This document shows positions 34,725 to 43,749 of a stretch of 64,000 nt of DNA, one piece after another. The DNA is from Comamonadaceae bacterium. GTDB taxonomy: Bacteria > Pseudomonadota > Gammaproteobacteria > Burkholderiales > Burkholderiaceae_C. Every line of letters begins with the position of its first letter. Position 1 is the stretch's first letter. The translations under genes and the position numbers were made by a program. The stretch is from the NCBI GenBank assembly GCA_947456305.1, contig CANGPN010000005.1, forward strand, positions 101,570 through 165,569. Reading direction: 5' to 3'. Under the pieces are notes generated by a model. It saw only the letters and a list, made by a program, of their open reading frames with translations. It was not told the origin of the DNA and did no database searches.

Positions 34725-36525
34725 TCGGATCCCCTAAATAAGCAGCAATGACAGCGGGATGTCTAAGTACTTCGCTTGGACTGCCTTCAGCAATTTTCTT
34801 ACCGAAGTTGAGCACAGTGATAGTGTCAGAGACGCCTTCGACTAATTTCATATCATGATCAATCAAGAAAATAGTCAATCCGTGACTTTCACGCAAGCGT
34901 TTCAAAAGCACAACCAATTCTCCTTTTTCTGTTTGGTTCAATCCCGCTGCTGGCTCATCTAGTAGTAGTAATTTCGGATGTCCTGCAAGTGCTCTGGCTA
35001 TCTCCACCAAACGCTGGTGACCGTAAGGTAAATTGCCAACCGGTTGTCCCGCCTTGTGACGCATGTTGACAAATTCAAGCGCCGAAAGTGCACGCTCCCG
35101 CAAAGCTTTTTCGCCGTGTGACAGAGGATTATTTCTTCGTTGCGCGCCGACCATCACATTCTCAATCACACTCATTCCTGGGAATAAACGAATGTTTTGA
35201 AAAGTTCTGCTTACCCCTTGTGCTGCGCGTTCATGGGGGGAGGACTTTGTGATGTCTACGCCGTCGATGAGAATACGGCCACCCGTAGGCTTGTAGATAC
35301 CGTTGATCACATTAAGAGTGGTTGTCTTGCCGGAGCCGTTAGGACCTATCAGCGCATGTACAGTGCCGCGCATGACGCTGATATCGAGTCCGTCGACTGC
35401 CTTGAGACCACCAAAATGTTTCTCCAAGCCTTCGAGTTTGAGCAGAGCAATAGAATTTTCATTGGATATAGATCCGGAGTTTTCTAATGCGAGAGCTGGT
35501 GGGAAAGCATCGCCCACTTCATCCACCTCTGGTCTGGCCCATAATTTCCGTAATATCCCCCAGATACCTTGCGGCATGAAGACCATGATTAAGATCACAG
35601 ACAAACCGTAAATAACCAAATAAATGTCTTTGATGAATTGAAGCGACTTAGGCATGTCCTTCAACCATTCGGGTAATAAGATGAGTAGTGTTGTACCTAA
35701 GGCCCCGCCGAAAGGAGATTGAGCCCCGCCCAGCAAAACCATTGAAAGAAATTCGACAGCTCGACTGAAATTGAAATTATCCGGGCTGATGTAACTAAAA
35801 CCGCCGGCATACATTCCACCGCCGAGTGCACCTAGTACAGAGCATAGTACGAAAGCGCCTGCTTTCACTTGCAGTGTCGGAATGCCTGTAACCTCAGCCG
35901 CCAGTTCGTTCTCCCGGACGCTGAACATGGCGCGCCCCCATTTGGTAGAGGGCAAATAGGAAATCAGGGCTATCAAAACTGCCAGAAAGCTAAAACAAAG
36001 TAACAAGTAGTAGCGGTCATCACTTAACACTATAGAGCCTACCTGCGGTCTTGGGATACCCGCAACGCCATCGGGTCCGTGCGTCATATCAATCCAATTG
36101 ACTGCAACCAGATCGAATATTTGTTGAAAACTGATAGTGATCATGGCCAGGTAGTGACCGCCTAAACGCAGTGTAGTTAATCCTATGACTGCTCCGGCGA
36201 TCGCAGAGATGCTGATGCCTATACAAAGCGCTGACCAAAAGCTAAGTCCGTAAACCGTGGTGCCAATTGCGACACCGTAAGCACCAAACCCGAAAAATGC
36301 AGCTTGCCCCAGATTAATTTGTCCTGTATATCCAAGGACAACCACCATACCCAGCACTGCAATACCGTAGCAAGCAGATTGCATCAGCATGGACAGCATA
36401 AATGGACTCAGATTGATGGTCCAAGGAAGACTCATTAAAGCCGCGGCAAAAACCAAGGCCATGGCGAGACTGCGTGCCTCTCCGCGCTGGCTTGCTGAAG
36501 AGATGAAAAATCGATATGTGTTCAT
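34711..36525 (-). CDS. livM: Fused LivM permease - LivG ATPase
   Basis: One 604-residue polypeptide: a LivM-type permease with eight to nine membrane helices (about 20-325, including GYTGQINLGQAAFFGFGAYG) and, after a short linker, a LivG ATPase (about 360-600) with Walker A GPNGSGKTT (about 394-402), signature LPYGHQRLVEIARAL and Walker B KLLLLDEPAAGL. Fusion of the two subunits is seen in several Burkholderiales transporters, so it is not a sequencing artefact. Its ATG overlaps the stop of livH as ATGA. Confidence 0.92.
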   Translation of the reverse strand: MNTYRFFISSASQRGEARSLAMALVFAAALMSLPWTINLSPFMLSMLMQSACYGIAVLGMVVVLGYTGQINLGQAAFFGFGAYGVAIGTTVYGLSFWSALCIGISISAIAGAVIGLTTLRLGGHYLAMITISFQQIFDLVAVNWIDMTHGPDGVAGIPRPQVGSIVLSDDRYYLLLCFSFLAVLIALISYLPSTKWGRAMFSVRENELAAEVTGIPTLQVKAGAFVLCSVLGALGGGMYAGGFSYISPDNFNFSRAVEFLSMVLLGGAQSPFGGALGTTLLILLPEWLKDMPKSLQFIKDIYLVIYGLSVILIMVFMPQGIWGILRKLWARPEVDEVGDAFPPALALENSGSISNENSIALLKLEGLEKHFGGLKAVDGLDISVMRGTVHALIGPNGSGKTTTLNVINGIYKPTGGRILIDGVDITKSSPHERAAQGVSRTFQNIRLFPGMSVIENVMVGAQRRNNPLSHGEKALRERALSALEFVNMRHKAGQPVGNLPYGHQRLVEIARALAGHPKLLLLDEPAAGLNQTEKGELVVLLKRLRESHGLTIFLIDHDMKLVEGVSDTITVLNFGKKIAEGSPSEVLRHPAVIAAYLGDPNATA

Positions 36526-37400
36526 GCTTTCACTGAAATTTTTTCACCAAAAAAGCCTTGCGGTCGGAAGATGAGAATGAAAAAAAGCATTAGGAACGCA
36601 TACGCGTCCTTATAAGGTACTGAGATGTAATAAGCTGCAAAACTTTCAATCGTGCCTATGAATAAACCGCCCAGAATAGCGCCTTTTACGTCACCAAAAC
36701 CGCCAACTATCGTTGCAGCAAAAGCTTTGAGTGCAATGATGGAACCCATGCCAATTGAGACAAACAAAATAGGACCGACCAAAATACCGGCCAGGCCACC
36801 TAAAAGGGCGCTGTAACTGAAGGTGATGCTGATCATCAGCATCACAGGAATACCAAGCAGCCTGGCCATATCCTTATCTTGTGAGGTGGCTTGTAATTTT
36901 TTCCCCAGTAATGTGTGTTCAAAAAAGAAATATTGAAAAATGACACAGGCCATGGTGACCACCAGAATAACCAAGTACTGACTATCGAGGAAAACTCCGC
37001 TAATTTGGATTCCATCGAAATTCAGCAATTTCGGCATAGGCCTGGGCTGTGCACCTGCGACTGACAGCACTAGATTTTGTAAAAAAATAGAGGCGCCAAG
37101 TGTAGAAATAAGCACTGGCAAAAATGAGCGATGTCTTAAGGGGTAATAAACACCGAAGTTAAACAATAAGCCAAAAAGCGTCATGGCAAACAAAGCAATG
37201 ATAAAGGCCAGCCAATAAGGCACCATGGTGCTGAGAGACGCAACCATCAAATAAGCCCCTACCATGGCAAAATCGCCTTGGGCGAAATTCACCACATTGG
37301 TGGCTCTGATGATCAAAACAAAACCAAGCGCTACCAATGCATAAATGCTGCCCAGTGCCAAACCTTGAAACAGCACTTGAAGGTTGTTCGATAAGTCCAA
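36522..37400 (-). CDS. livH: Branched-chain amino acid ABC transporter permease LivH
   Basis: A 292-residue permease with about eight membrane helices and the LivH hallmarks GLALGSIYALVALGFVLI, NVVNFAQGDFAM and IVGGFGDVKGAILGG. The only start that fits is TTG at 37400, with GAGG five bases upstream; no ATG lies earlier in the frame. It forms the transmembrane channel with LivM. Confidence 0.92.
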   Translation of the reverse strand: MDLSNNLQVLFQGLALGSIYALVALGFVLIIRATNVVNFAQGDFAMVGAYLMVASLSTMVPYWLAFIIALFAMTLFGLLFNFGVYYPLRHRSFLPVLISTLGASIFLQNLVLSVAGAQPRPMPKLLNFDGIQISGVFLDSQYLVILVVTMACVIFQYFFFEHTLLGKKLQATSQDKDMARLLGIPVMLMISITFSYSALLGGLAGILVGPILFVSIGMGSIIALKAFAATIVGGFGDVKGAILGGLFIGTIESFAAYYISVPYKDAYAFLMLFFILIFRPQGFFGEKISVKA

Positions 37401-37460
37401 GTTGTCCTCGTTCTTTCTTTTAATTTGATTTGAACTTGATCATTGGTATCTATTTAAGCA

Positions 37461-38585
37461 TCAATGCGGAAATTCAATGTGCTTAACAAATACAAATTTA
37501 CTGTTGGAGTTTTTAACAACGTTATAGCCGGCAAGGCCATCGCCATTTTGATCAAAGCGATAGTTACCCTCTACGCCTTTGTGTTCGCGCAAGGCCAGAA
37601 TGGCTTTGCGTATGTCATCTGGTTTCGTACTTTTGGCATTGGAAATAGATGTGGCAATCAAGTTCATAGCGTCAAAAGCCCAGCTTGAATAAACATCAGG
37701 TTCAAGTTTGTATTTATCGCGATAGAGTTGTGAGAATGCTTTCGCTTCTGCATTAGCATCCGGATTGAAATCGGAAATACCGTAGGTGCCATTCAGCGCT
37801 TCACCTGCAAGTTTGATAGCCGTGTCTGTGACGATCGAAGCTGAACCTATCCAAACAGCGGTCACCCCCAGTTGCCGTAATTGCTTTGCAAAAATTCCGA
37901 CGTCCGTTGAATTTGTCATGTATGAGCCAATAATTTCAGCGCCGGATTTTTTAATAGCCAGGACAACAGGTGTGAAATCTTGTGTGTTATTTGTATAGCC
38001 TTGAACCAGCACAGGTGTGACGCCAGATCCTGAGAGAGCTTCTTCCAAAGCTTTTTTGCCGCCTGAACCAAATGCGTCTGTTGAATGGACGATAGCCCAT
38101 TTTTTGAGTTTTAACGAATTCACCCCAAAATCAGCAATGACGCGGGAGGAATAACTGTCATTTGGACGGCAGCGGAATAACCAAGGGTTATTGACTTTGG
38201 TAAGGCTTGGATCGGTACCACCAATCATGACAGGCACCCCTGATTTAGCAATCGTCGGCGACGCGGCCTGCACCTGGGTACTGCGAATGGGGCCGATCAT
38301 TGCTGCAATATCTTTGTCGCCGCCTAATTTTGAAAACGCCAAAACAGTTCCTGGATTGGTTGACTGAGTGTCTTCAATCACAAGTTCCAGTTGTCGTCCT
38401 AGTACGCCGCCTTTTTTGTTGATTTGCTCAATGGCAAGACTTGTTCCATTCACTGTATAGGCACCTGCTTCAGCGTTTGGCCCGGTGATTTCACTGACCA
38501 AGCCAATTTTGATGGTTTCAGCAGCAAAACCATAAGTTGCTATTGCGAGTAGGCTAGTACATACTGCGTTCAAAAGGATTTTCAT
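37461..38585 (-). CDS. livK: ABC transporter substrate-binding protein LivK-like
   Basis: Starts at the ATG at 38585 (GGAG eight bases upstream); signal peptide AIATYGFAAE. The mature protein has the two-lobe type I periplasmic binding fold: IKIGLVSEITGPNAEAGAY, QLELVIEDTQSTNPG, IGPIRSTQVQAASP, AIVHSTDAFGSGGKKALEEAL. It captures an amino acid and hands it to LivHM. The first gene of the liv operon, 60 bases before livH. Confidence 0.9.
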   Translation of the reverse strand: MKILLNAVCTSLLAIATYGFAAETIKIGLVSEITGPNAEAGAYTVNGTSLAIEQINKKGGVLGRQLELVIEDTQSTNPGTVLAFSKLGGDKDIAAMIGPIRSTQVQAASPTIAKSGVPVMIGGTDPSLTKVNNPWLFRCRPNDSYSSRVIADFGVNSLKLKKWAIVHSTDAFGSGGKKALEEALSGSGVTPVLVQGYTNNTQDFTPVVLAIKKSGAEIIGSYMTNSTDVGIFAKQLRQLGVTAVWIGSASIVTDTAIKLAGEALNGTYGISDFNPDANAEAKAFSQLYRDKYKLEPDVYSSWAFDAMNLIATSISNAKSTKPDDIRKAILALREHKGVEGNYRFDQNGDGLAGYNVVKNSNSKFVFVKHIEFPH

Positions 38586-38940
38586 ATTTTTATCTCCATG
38601 ATTCAAAACCGACTTATTCCAATGAAGTCAATACAAATAAACAATGCTTGATGTTTGCGTTGCCTGTCCGCTGTGAAGGCTTCAATTTGCCTCGCGGTAC
38701 ATATTAGTACGATACAGTACAACTTGAAGTTAATGCGTCATAAATGCATCATCAGTACCCGTATAAGCACTAATAGAATATAAAGGCGATATTGGATATG
38801 GCTTTTAATGCATATCAATCTTTATTTTAATTATTCTTATGAATTACTTTTTGCATAAGGTTTATCGATAGGTGTAAAAGTAACCAGTGAATAATTTACA
38901 AAAATAAATGACAAATATGGGTTACTTTTTTAGCTTCGCT
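38586..38940. promoter_or_regulatory. Region upstream of livK
   Basis: About 355 bases without a gene. It must hold the liv promoter (minus strand). I see a short palindrome-like sequence around 38707-38720 (GTACGATACAGTAC) but no clear promoter boxes. Confidence 0.3.
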
Positions 38941-38969
38941 GGGCACCGGCATTGCATTGTCTGGTGCCC
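38941..38969 (-). terminator. Stem-loop after the second guanidine operon
   Basis: GGGCACC (38941-38947) pairs perfectly with GGTGCCC (38963-38969) around a 15-base loop, 20 bases beyond the stop of the lipocalin-like gene. On the minus strand it is followed by an A-rich, not a U-rich stretch, so it is a poor intrinsic terminator; its position makes it the likely end of the operon or an RNA-stabilising hairpin. Confidence 0.45.
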
Positions 38970-38988
38970 TTGATTGGGATAATCACAA

Positions 38989-39681
38989 CTATTCCCAATC
39001 CAAAACATACCACTCCGACGAGTTTGCATGATGAAAACTGACTTTGACAGTTTGCTGGCTGGTACGGTTTAACTTTAATTTAAAGACTTGGCCGTTAAAA
39101 GATGTGATCGTGGACTGTTCAACTTTCCATAGCCTGCCGTCCCAAATCCCAAATGAAATTTCAAAACCGGGTCTCGGGGGCATACTGGGTTTTACGCGCA
39201 TGAGATAAATTCCAGAGACAAACAAACGAGCACCTCCAGTGCCGTCTGCATTCACAGGTTCAGCCAATACCCGTCTTTGACCCAGCGAATCAGGTAAACG
39301 TTCCCACACCTCGTGATAAACGCCGTGTATGCCTGTTTCAACCAACCGATTGGATGATTCAAACACCATGAAACCTTCATCTGGTGTTTCTCTCGCCGGT
39401 TCAATATCCACCCAGCGTTGCCAGGTGCATACTTCGCCTTCCAAGCGTTGACTTACAGCAGTTAAACCGCTAAATCCTTGGAATCGGGCAGGGGACTCGC
39501 GCGAAACCCGCAAGTCTGCATGCCATTCAGATAACTGCATCCATCGAACATATGTGCTGGTGTCGCTTATCTCCGGTGTAGTTAATAGTGTTCGAGACCA
39601 GACCCCGAGATAGCGATCAGGAACAGGATCCGGCAATTGCCCGGCGGGTGCAGGCCACATACTATTTGTTAAATTATTCAT
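38989..39681 (-). CDS. Lipocalin-like/unknown protein of the guanidine-linked operon
   Basis: The start at 39681 (MNNLTNSMWPAPAGQLPDPV) lies inside the end of the lactonase gene (TATGAATAA), an 8-base overlap; longer frames would overlap by 131 bases. The 230-residue product is soluble, strand-rich (RYLGVWSRTLLTT, EVCTWQRWVDIEP, GIHGVYHEVWERL, GFEISFGIWDGRLWKVEQST) and looks like a calycin or HutD/heme-binding-like barrel. I do not recognise the family. As the last gene of the operon it probably binds or modifies a pathway compound. Confidence 0.6.
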   Translation of the reverse strand: MNNLTNSMWPAPAGQLPDPVPDRYLGVWSRTLLTTPEISDTSTYVRWMQLSEWHADLRVSRESPARFQGFSGLTAVSQRLEGEVCTWQRWVDIEPARETPDEGFMVFESSNRLVETGIHGVYHEVWERLPDSLGQRRVLAEPVNADGTGGARLFVSGIYLMRVKPSMPPRPGFEISFGIWDGRLWKVEQSTITSFNGQVFKLKLNRTSQQTVKVSFHHANSSEWYVLDWE

Positions 39682-40474
39682 AAGCGCGTGGAAATGCGTG
39701 AAGCGATCGGTAAAAAGCCATGTCATGGTTGGGCCAAATATGTGCGCCAGTGCGTTTTGCCAAGGCTTTGAGTTTGCGAATACTTTCAATGGCCATGGCT
39801 TCATTGGCTTGCCACAGTCCGCCGGGCGCGATTTCGTAGTCTAGGTTTTCTTGCAAGTCGGCCGCATCCCCTGCCAGCAACACAGGAGGGCCTTTCGGAA
39901 GTTCAATCCACATGGACATATGGCCTGCTGTATGGCCCGGGGTAGCTATGGCGTGAACGCCGGGAACCACTTCGTATTCGCTAGGCTGTAATTTGAATTG
40001 CAAGGGATGGCCTTGATCGTCCAATAAATCATCAGAAAAAACATTGGCATCTTCGTGCGCATAATGCCATTCGTCCTGCTGCAAATGTATTTCTGCACCG
40101 CAACCGCATCGGCGCAACTCCTTGAGACCGCCTGCATGATCCCAATGTAAATGTCCGATAAAAATCACATCCACGTCTGCGGGCGTTAAGCCAAGACGCG
40201 CTAAATGACGGGGAATGCGTTGTTCTTCATGCATCTGTGGAGGACCATCAGGAAATTGCTGAGGATTGAAATAACGATTCCGCAAAGGAGTCTGGTTGAT
40301 TTTCTGGTGATCGCAGCCCACGTCGTACAAGATTCGCCCATGAGCGGTTTCCAGCAGATAGGCCAGTATGGGTGCTTCAATCAACTGCCCGCGCCCGACC
40401 CGGTACGTGGATATGGATTTGTCGTAATGCTGAACTGCGGTCAGCAAAGGCCAGAGTTTTCGAACTTGAGTCAT
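39674..40474 (-). CDS. Metallo-beta-lactamase-fold lactonase (AiiA/AttM-like)
   Basis: The metal site HLHWDHAGG (His108, His110, Asp112, His113) and further GHTAGHMSMWIE and NHDMAF give the two-zinc centre of the N-acyl-homoserine lactonase-like group of the MBL superfamily. The length of 266 is usual. In this operon, between creatininase and an unknown protein, its natural substrate is more likely a cyclic (thio)lactone or lactam of the guanidine-related pathway than a quorum signal; that is inference. Confidence 0.85.
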   Translation of the reverse strand: MTQVRKLWPLLTAVQHYDKSISTYRVGRGQLIEAPILAYLLETAHGRILYDVGCDHQKINQTPLRNRYFNPQQFPDGPPQMHEEQRIPRHLARLGLTPADVDVIFIGHLHWDHAGGLKELRRCGCGAEIHLQQDEWHYAHEDANVFSDDLLDDQGHPLQFKLQPSEYEVVPGVHAIATPGHTAGHMSMWIELPKGPPVLLAGDAADLQENLDYEIAPGGLWQANEAMAIESIRKLKALAKRTGAHIWPNHDMAFYRSLHAFPRAYE

Positions 40475-40501
40475 AGATCGGATGGCTTTGTTCTGTGATG
40501 C

Positions 40502-41266
40502 CTAAGTGAAGGCCTCGTTGACAGCCACAGCCATGCGAGTGGCCAGTTCTTTAGCCATGACTGCGCCTTTGTCGGCTGTCGAACCTTTAGCTGAAGAAAG
40601 AACTCCTGACAATGGCACCCAGTTTTTCTTGGTCGGGTAAACGTCGTACGGTGGGAAGTCTGCGGGAGCTTCGTCAGGAATCAAATCAGTGCGCACCAGG
40701 TTGGGGTGGTAATGCAACATCATCGAAGTTTCTATGACTGCCGCATGTTCCAGTGCAAAGCCAGGAAATCCGTTCGGGAACACATTCGCTAATGTAGTTT
40801 CTGTCAGAAAGTCCCAATACTCCAAACGCATCACTTTAAGGAGGCAATTTGCGCCCAGGTCACGTAATCCCAAGTCTATGCCTTCGATTAAAAACCATTG
40901 ATTTTCGTAATGTCCATTGACCACCACCAACTTGGTCACACCATGCCGCGCAAATTCCCGTACCGCATCGCGCACCGAGCCAATCAAGGTGGCTGCATCC
41001 ACACTGGTGGTGCCACAAAAATGCTGACCCCCACCGCATTTGGGCTGTGATTTGTAGCCGTAGGAAAGGGTGGGCGCTACCAAACCATTGACCAAGCTGG
41101 CTGTATCGAAAGCTACGGCAGCAGACAAAAGTCCATCAGTGCCCAATGGCAGGTGAGGACCGTGCTGCTCGAGGGCACCTACCGGCAAAAACACCGCGGG
41201 TTGATCACTTTGGATTCGCTTTTCGTAGTCTATCCATGAGAGTTGATTCATCCATACGGGGTTCAT
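40502..41266 (-). CDS. Creatininase (creatinine amidohydrolase) family protein
   Basis: Creatininase opens creatinine to creatine with a binuclear Mn/Zn site. All metal-site residues of the Pseudomonas enzyme occur, shifted by one: Glu33 and His35 (VGALEQHGPHLPLGTD), Asp44, His119 and Glu121 (VNGHYENQ). The segment YKSQPKCGGGQHFCGTTSVD is also characteristic of true creatininases rather than of the wider MftE/arfB group. There is no creatinase next to it. The ATG at 41266 overlaps the end of the exporter gene by four bases. Confidence 0.88.
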   Translation of the reverse strand: MNPVWMNQLSWIDYEKRIQSDQPAVFLPVGALEQHGPHLPLGTDGLLSAAVAFDTASLVNGLVAPTLSYGYKSQPKCGGGQHFCGTTSVDAATLIGSVRDAVREFARHGVTKLVVVNGHYENQWFLIEGIDLGLRDLGANCLLKVMRLEYWDFLTETTLANVFPNGFPGFALEHAAVIETSMMLHYHPNLVRTDLIPDEAPADFPPYDVYPTKKNWVPLSGVLSSAKGSTADKGAVMAKELATRMAVAVNEAFT

Positions 41267-42210
41267 GCGGGCTCCTGGTTATTAGGGGATTGGGGATCGG
41301 TGGCTTCAAGAATGGCGGCGAGAGTGATCAACGCACCGCCCAGACATTCGATAAGGCTTAAATGCTCATGACCAAGCAAGGTGGCCGATCCCACTGCGAC
41401 AAGGAGTTCGGCAATTGCAATCACTCCAGATCGTCCGGCTTCGAGTCGGGTGACACTCCATTGCCAAGTGGCGGTGACCAGACCTAACCACAGCAACGAA
41501 AAAACCAGCAAAGCCAAGACGGTGCTCAGGTTGATGTCAGGCCAGATCAAGGGCACGTGTCCGGCGGCCGATAAGACCACCACCATGCTCATGGAAGTCA
41601 GCCCACAGCCCAACAACACTGCCACTACTTTGGAGACCAGGGGAACTGATTGGGCTTTGCGGGCCAGGATGTTGTTGCCCGCGAAACCCAGGCCCGCCGA
41701 AACGGCCATCACATCAGACATACTGGGAGGCGCGATAAATACAGCGGTTCCGCCTACCACTCCGAAGGCCCCGAGCAAGGATAAAACCACGGCCCATCCG
41801 CGTCTGCTCGTTACCCGCTCGCCCAGCACTATGCGCCCGCCCAAAACGGACCAGACCGGTGCCAGGTAAAAAAGCAACATACCCCGCACTACGTCACCCA
41901 TGACCATGGCGCTGACAAAGGCGGTATTGCCCCAACCGCCGACCAGTGCAATCCACAGAAGCAGCAAACCATCGCGTCGCCAGGATGGCCGTTGGCGCAG
42001 CAACCAGGGCAACCCTGCCAGACCGGCCACCCCATAAGTGAGCATCGCCAGCAAGGGACCGCTCAAGCCGACCTGAGCAAAGCCTTTCAAAGGCAACCAG
42101 GTCAGCCCCCACAGCGTCGAAGAGAATAAAAGAACGAAAACCGGCGTGAGCGGATTCAACGGTGTGTGCTGCCAACGCAAGTTGGACAAAAAGGATAGGC
42201 TGCTTGACAT
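41263..42210 (-). CDS. EamA/DMT superfamily transporter
   Basis: A 315-residue protein with about ten membrane helices in two EamA repeats (LFSSTLWGLTWLPLKGFAQVG..., WSVTRLEAGRSGVIAIAEL...). DMT exporters move small metabolites out of the cell. It overlaps the creatininase gene by 4 bases and lies 10 bases after the SDR, so it is cotranscribed. It could export a by-product or guanidine-like compound; substrate unknown. Confidence 0.85.
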   Translation of the reverse strand: MSSSLSFLSNLRWQHTPLNPLTPVFVLLFSSTLWGLTWLPLKGFAQVGLSGPLLAMLTYGVAGLAGLPWLLRQRPSWRRDGLLLLWIALVGGWGNTAFVSAMVMGDVVRGMLLFYLAPVWSVLGGRIVLGERVTSRRGWAVVLSLLGAFGVVGGTAVFIAPPSMSDVMAVSAGLGFAGNNILARKAQSVPLVSKVVAVLLGCGLTSMSMVVVLSAAGHVPLIWPDINLSTVLALLVFSLLWLGLVTATWQWSVTRLEAGRSGVIAIAELLVAVGSATLLGHEHLSLIECLGGALITLAAILEATDPQSPNNQEPA

Positions 42211-42219
42211 GGTGAACCC

Positions 42220-42966
42220 TTAAGGCATGACCGAACCGCCATTGGGCCCGAGCACTTGACCTGTGTAAAAGCGGGAATGGTCGCTAGCCAAAAACAAGGC
42301 AGTGGCAGCGATTTCACTCGGGTCAGCAAACCGCCTTTGGGGAATATCTAGTTCGAGGGCCAGGGTTTGCGCAGACATGCTGTCAGGAGAAAGCATGGCA
42401 GTGGCCACAGGTCCCGGTGCAATTGCGTTAACTCGTATGTGAGGAGCAAACTCCAAGGCCAAAGATTTTGCCAAGCCAATCACTCCAGCCTTGGCTGCGC
42501 AATAGGGTGCGAAACGGGCTCGACCCAGGATTCCCAAGTCAGAGGCCATGAAAATCAAGTTGCCTTGGCCTTGAGAAAGCATACCCGGCAGGACTGCACG
42601 TGCCATCAAGTAGCCCGATTTCAAATCAATGGACAACATCCTGTCCCAATCGGCTTCAGTATTTTCTAAAAAAGGCTTCTCCTGGATGATGCCTGCGTTA
42701 TGCACCAAGGTGTCTACAGGCGGGCAGGTATTGGCCAACTGCACCATCATTTGATCAACTGATGAGGCCTGTGAAACATCAGCCTGCACACACCAAGCGT
42801 TGGCACCGGCTTGATGGATTTCTTCGGCTAGGGTTTGCGCCTGTTCAGAATGGGCTAAGTGATTAATCACCACGCATGCTCCTGCACGGGCCATGGCAAG
42901 TGCGGTGGCACGACCAATGCCTGTAGCCGCGCCAGTGATCAACACGGTGCGTCCGTCCAGCCTCAT
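42220..42966 (-). CDS. Short-chain dehydrogenase/reductase (FabG-like)
   Basis: A 248-residue classical SDR: cofactor motif TGAATGIGRA (from residue about 11), NAGI near 92, and catalytic Ser...Tyr-x-x-x-Lys in YCAAKAGVIG, followed by APGPVATAM. Arg pairs near the cofactor loop hint at NADP or NAD use, unclear. Overlaps the next SDR gene by 4 bases. Two adjacent SDRs suggest successive oxidation or reduction of alcohol/carbonyl intermediates. Confidence 0.88.
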   Translation of the reverse strand: MRLDGRTVLITGAATGIGRATALAMARAGACVVINHLAHSEQAQTLAEEIHQAGANAWCVQADVSQASSVDQMMVQLANTCPPVDTLVHNAGIIQEKPFLENTEADWDRMLSIDLKSGYLMARAVLPGMLSQGQGNLIFMASDLGILGRARFAPYCAAKAGVIGLAKSLALEFAPHIRVNAIAPGPVATAMLSPDSMSAQTLALELDIPQRRFADPSEIAATALFLASDHSRFYTGQVLGPNGGSVMP

Positions 42967-43745
42967 GACATGACCTCGCCCCTGCTAGCTACCAAGCTTT
43001 GTCCTGTCATGGAGCGAGAGGCTTGGCTGGCTAAAAATAAATAAACATCGGCTATGTCCTCGGGAGTCAACATCTGCGGCAAAGCCTGGCCCGACAAAAT
43101 GTCCTGTTCGACCGCCTGGATACTGCGGTTTTGTGTTTTAGCCATGCTGTGCAAGGACGCCATGGCCGCATCGGTGCGAATCCAACCTGGACAAACTGCA
43201 TTGACCCGAATGCCGTGCGGGCCCAACTCCCAAGCCAAGGCGCGCGTCAAACCAACTACCGCGTGTTTGCTGGCGACATAAGCTGAAAAATCCGCGACAC
43301 CTGTTTTCCCCCAAATGGAGGCTTGGTTGATGATGCTCGATTGCGGTCCCATCAAGGGCAACAAGGCTCGGGTCAATCTAGCCATGCTGGTCACGTTGTT
43401 GTCCAGCAAACCGGCCCAGCGATGCATGGCTTGCGCGCTGTTGTCACTCAATGGGGTGGGGTACTCGGTGCCTGCGTTGTTGACCAGAGCACGGATCCGG
43501 ATTGAGTGAGTCGACAAGTTGTCAGCCAAGGCCTGTACCTGCAAATCGTCCGACAGGTCGCACACATGAGTCTGGACTTCAGTCAGGTTTTGTAGGGTAT
43601 TTGCCAAGGCGGCTAATCCCGCAGCTTCGCGGTCGATCAATACCAGGTGAGCATGCTGTTTGGCGAAAGCAGATGCCAGGCCTTGGCCGATCCCTCCAGC
43701 CGCACCGGTTATCACCACGGTCTGCTTGACGAGCCCGAAGTCCAT
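42963..43745 (-). CDS. Short-chain dehydrogenase/reductase
   Basis: A 260-residue SDR with TGAAGGIGQG (residues about 14-23), an Asp at the end of strand 2 (LVLIDRE) that favours NAD over NADP, NNAGTEY, and the catalytic YVASKHAVVG. PGWIRTDAAM follows as usual. It lies 4 bases after the desaturase gene. NAD preference suggests an oxidation step, for example of an aminol or alcohol made by the hydroxylase (inference). Confidence 0.88.
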   Translation of the reverse strand: MDFGLVKQTVVITGAAGGIGQGLASAFAKQHAHLVLIDREAAGLAALANTLQNLTEVQTHVCDLSDDLQVQALADNLSTHSIRIRALVNNAGTEYPTPLSDNSAQAMHRWAGLLDNNVTSMARLTRALLPLMGPQSSIINQASIWGKTGVADFSAYVASKHAVVGLTRALAWELGPHGIRVNAVCPGWIRTDAAMASLHSMAKTQNRSIQAVEQDILSGQALPQMLTPEDIADVYLFLASQASRSMTGQSLVASRGEVMS

Positions 43746-43749
43746 GGCT

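Noticed and set aside
37400..37460. Possible separate small gene between livK and livH
   Set aside because: Only 60 bases; it holds the TTG start region of livH and no frame of its own.
39682..39804. Longer start of the lipocalin-like gene
   Set aside because: It would overlap the lactonase gene by 131 bases; the ATG at 39681 gives an 8-base overlap, which is usual in this operon.
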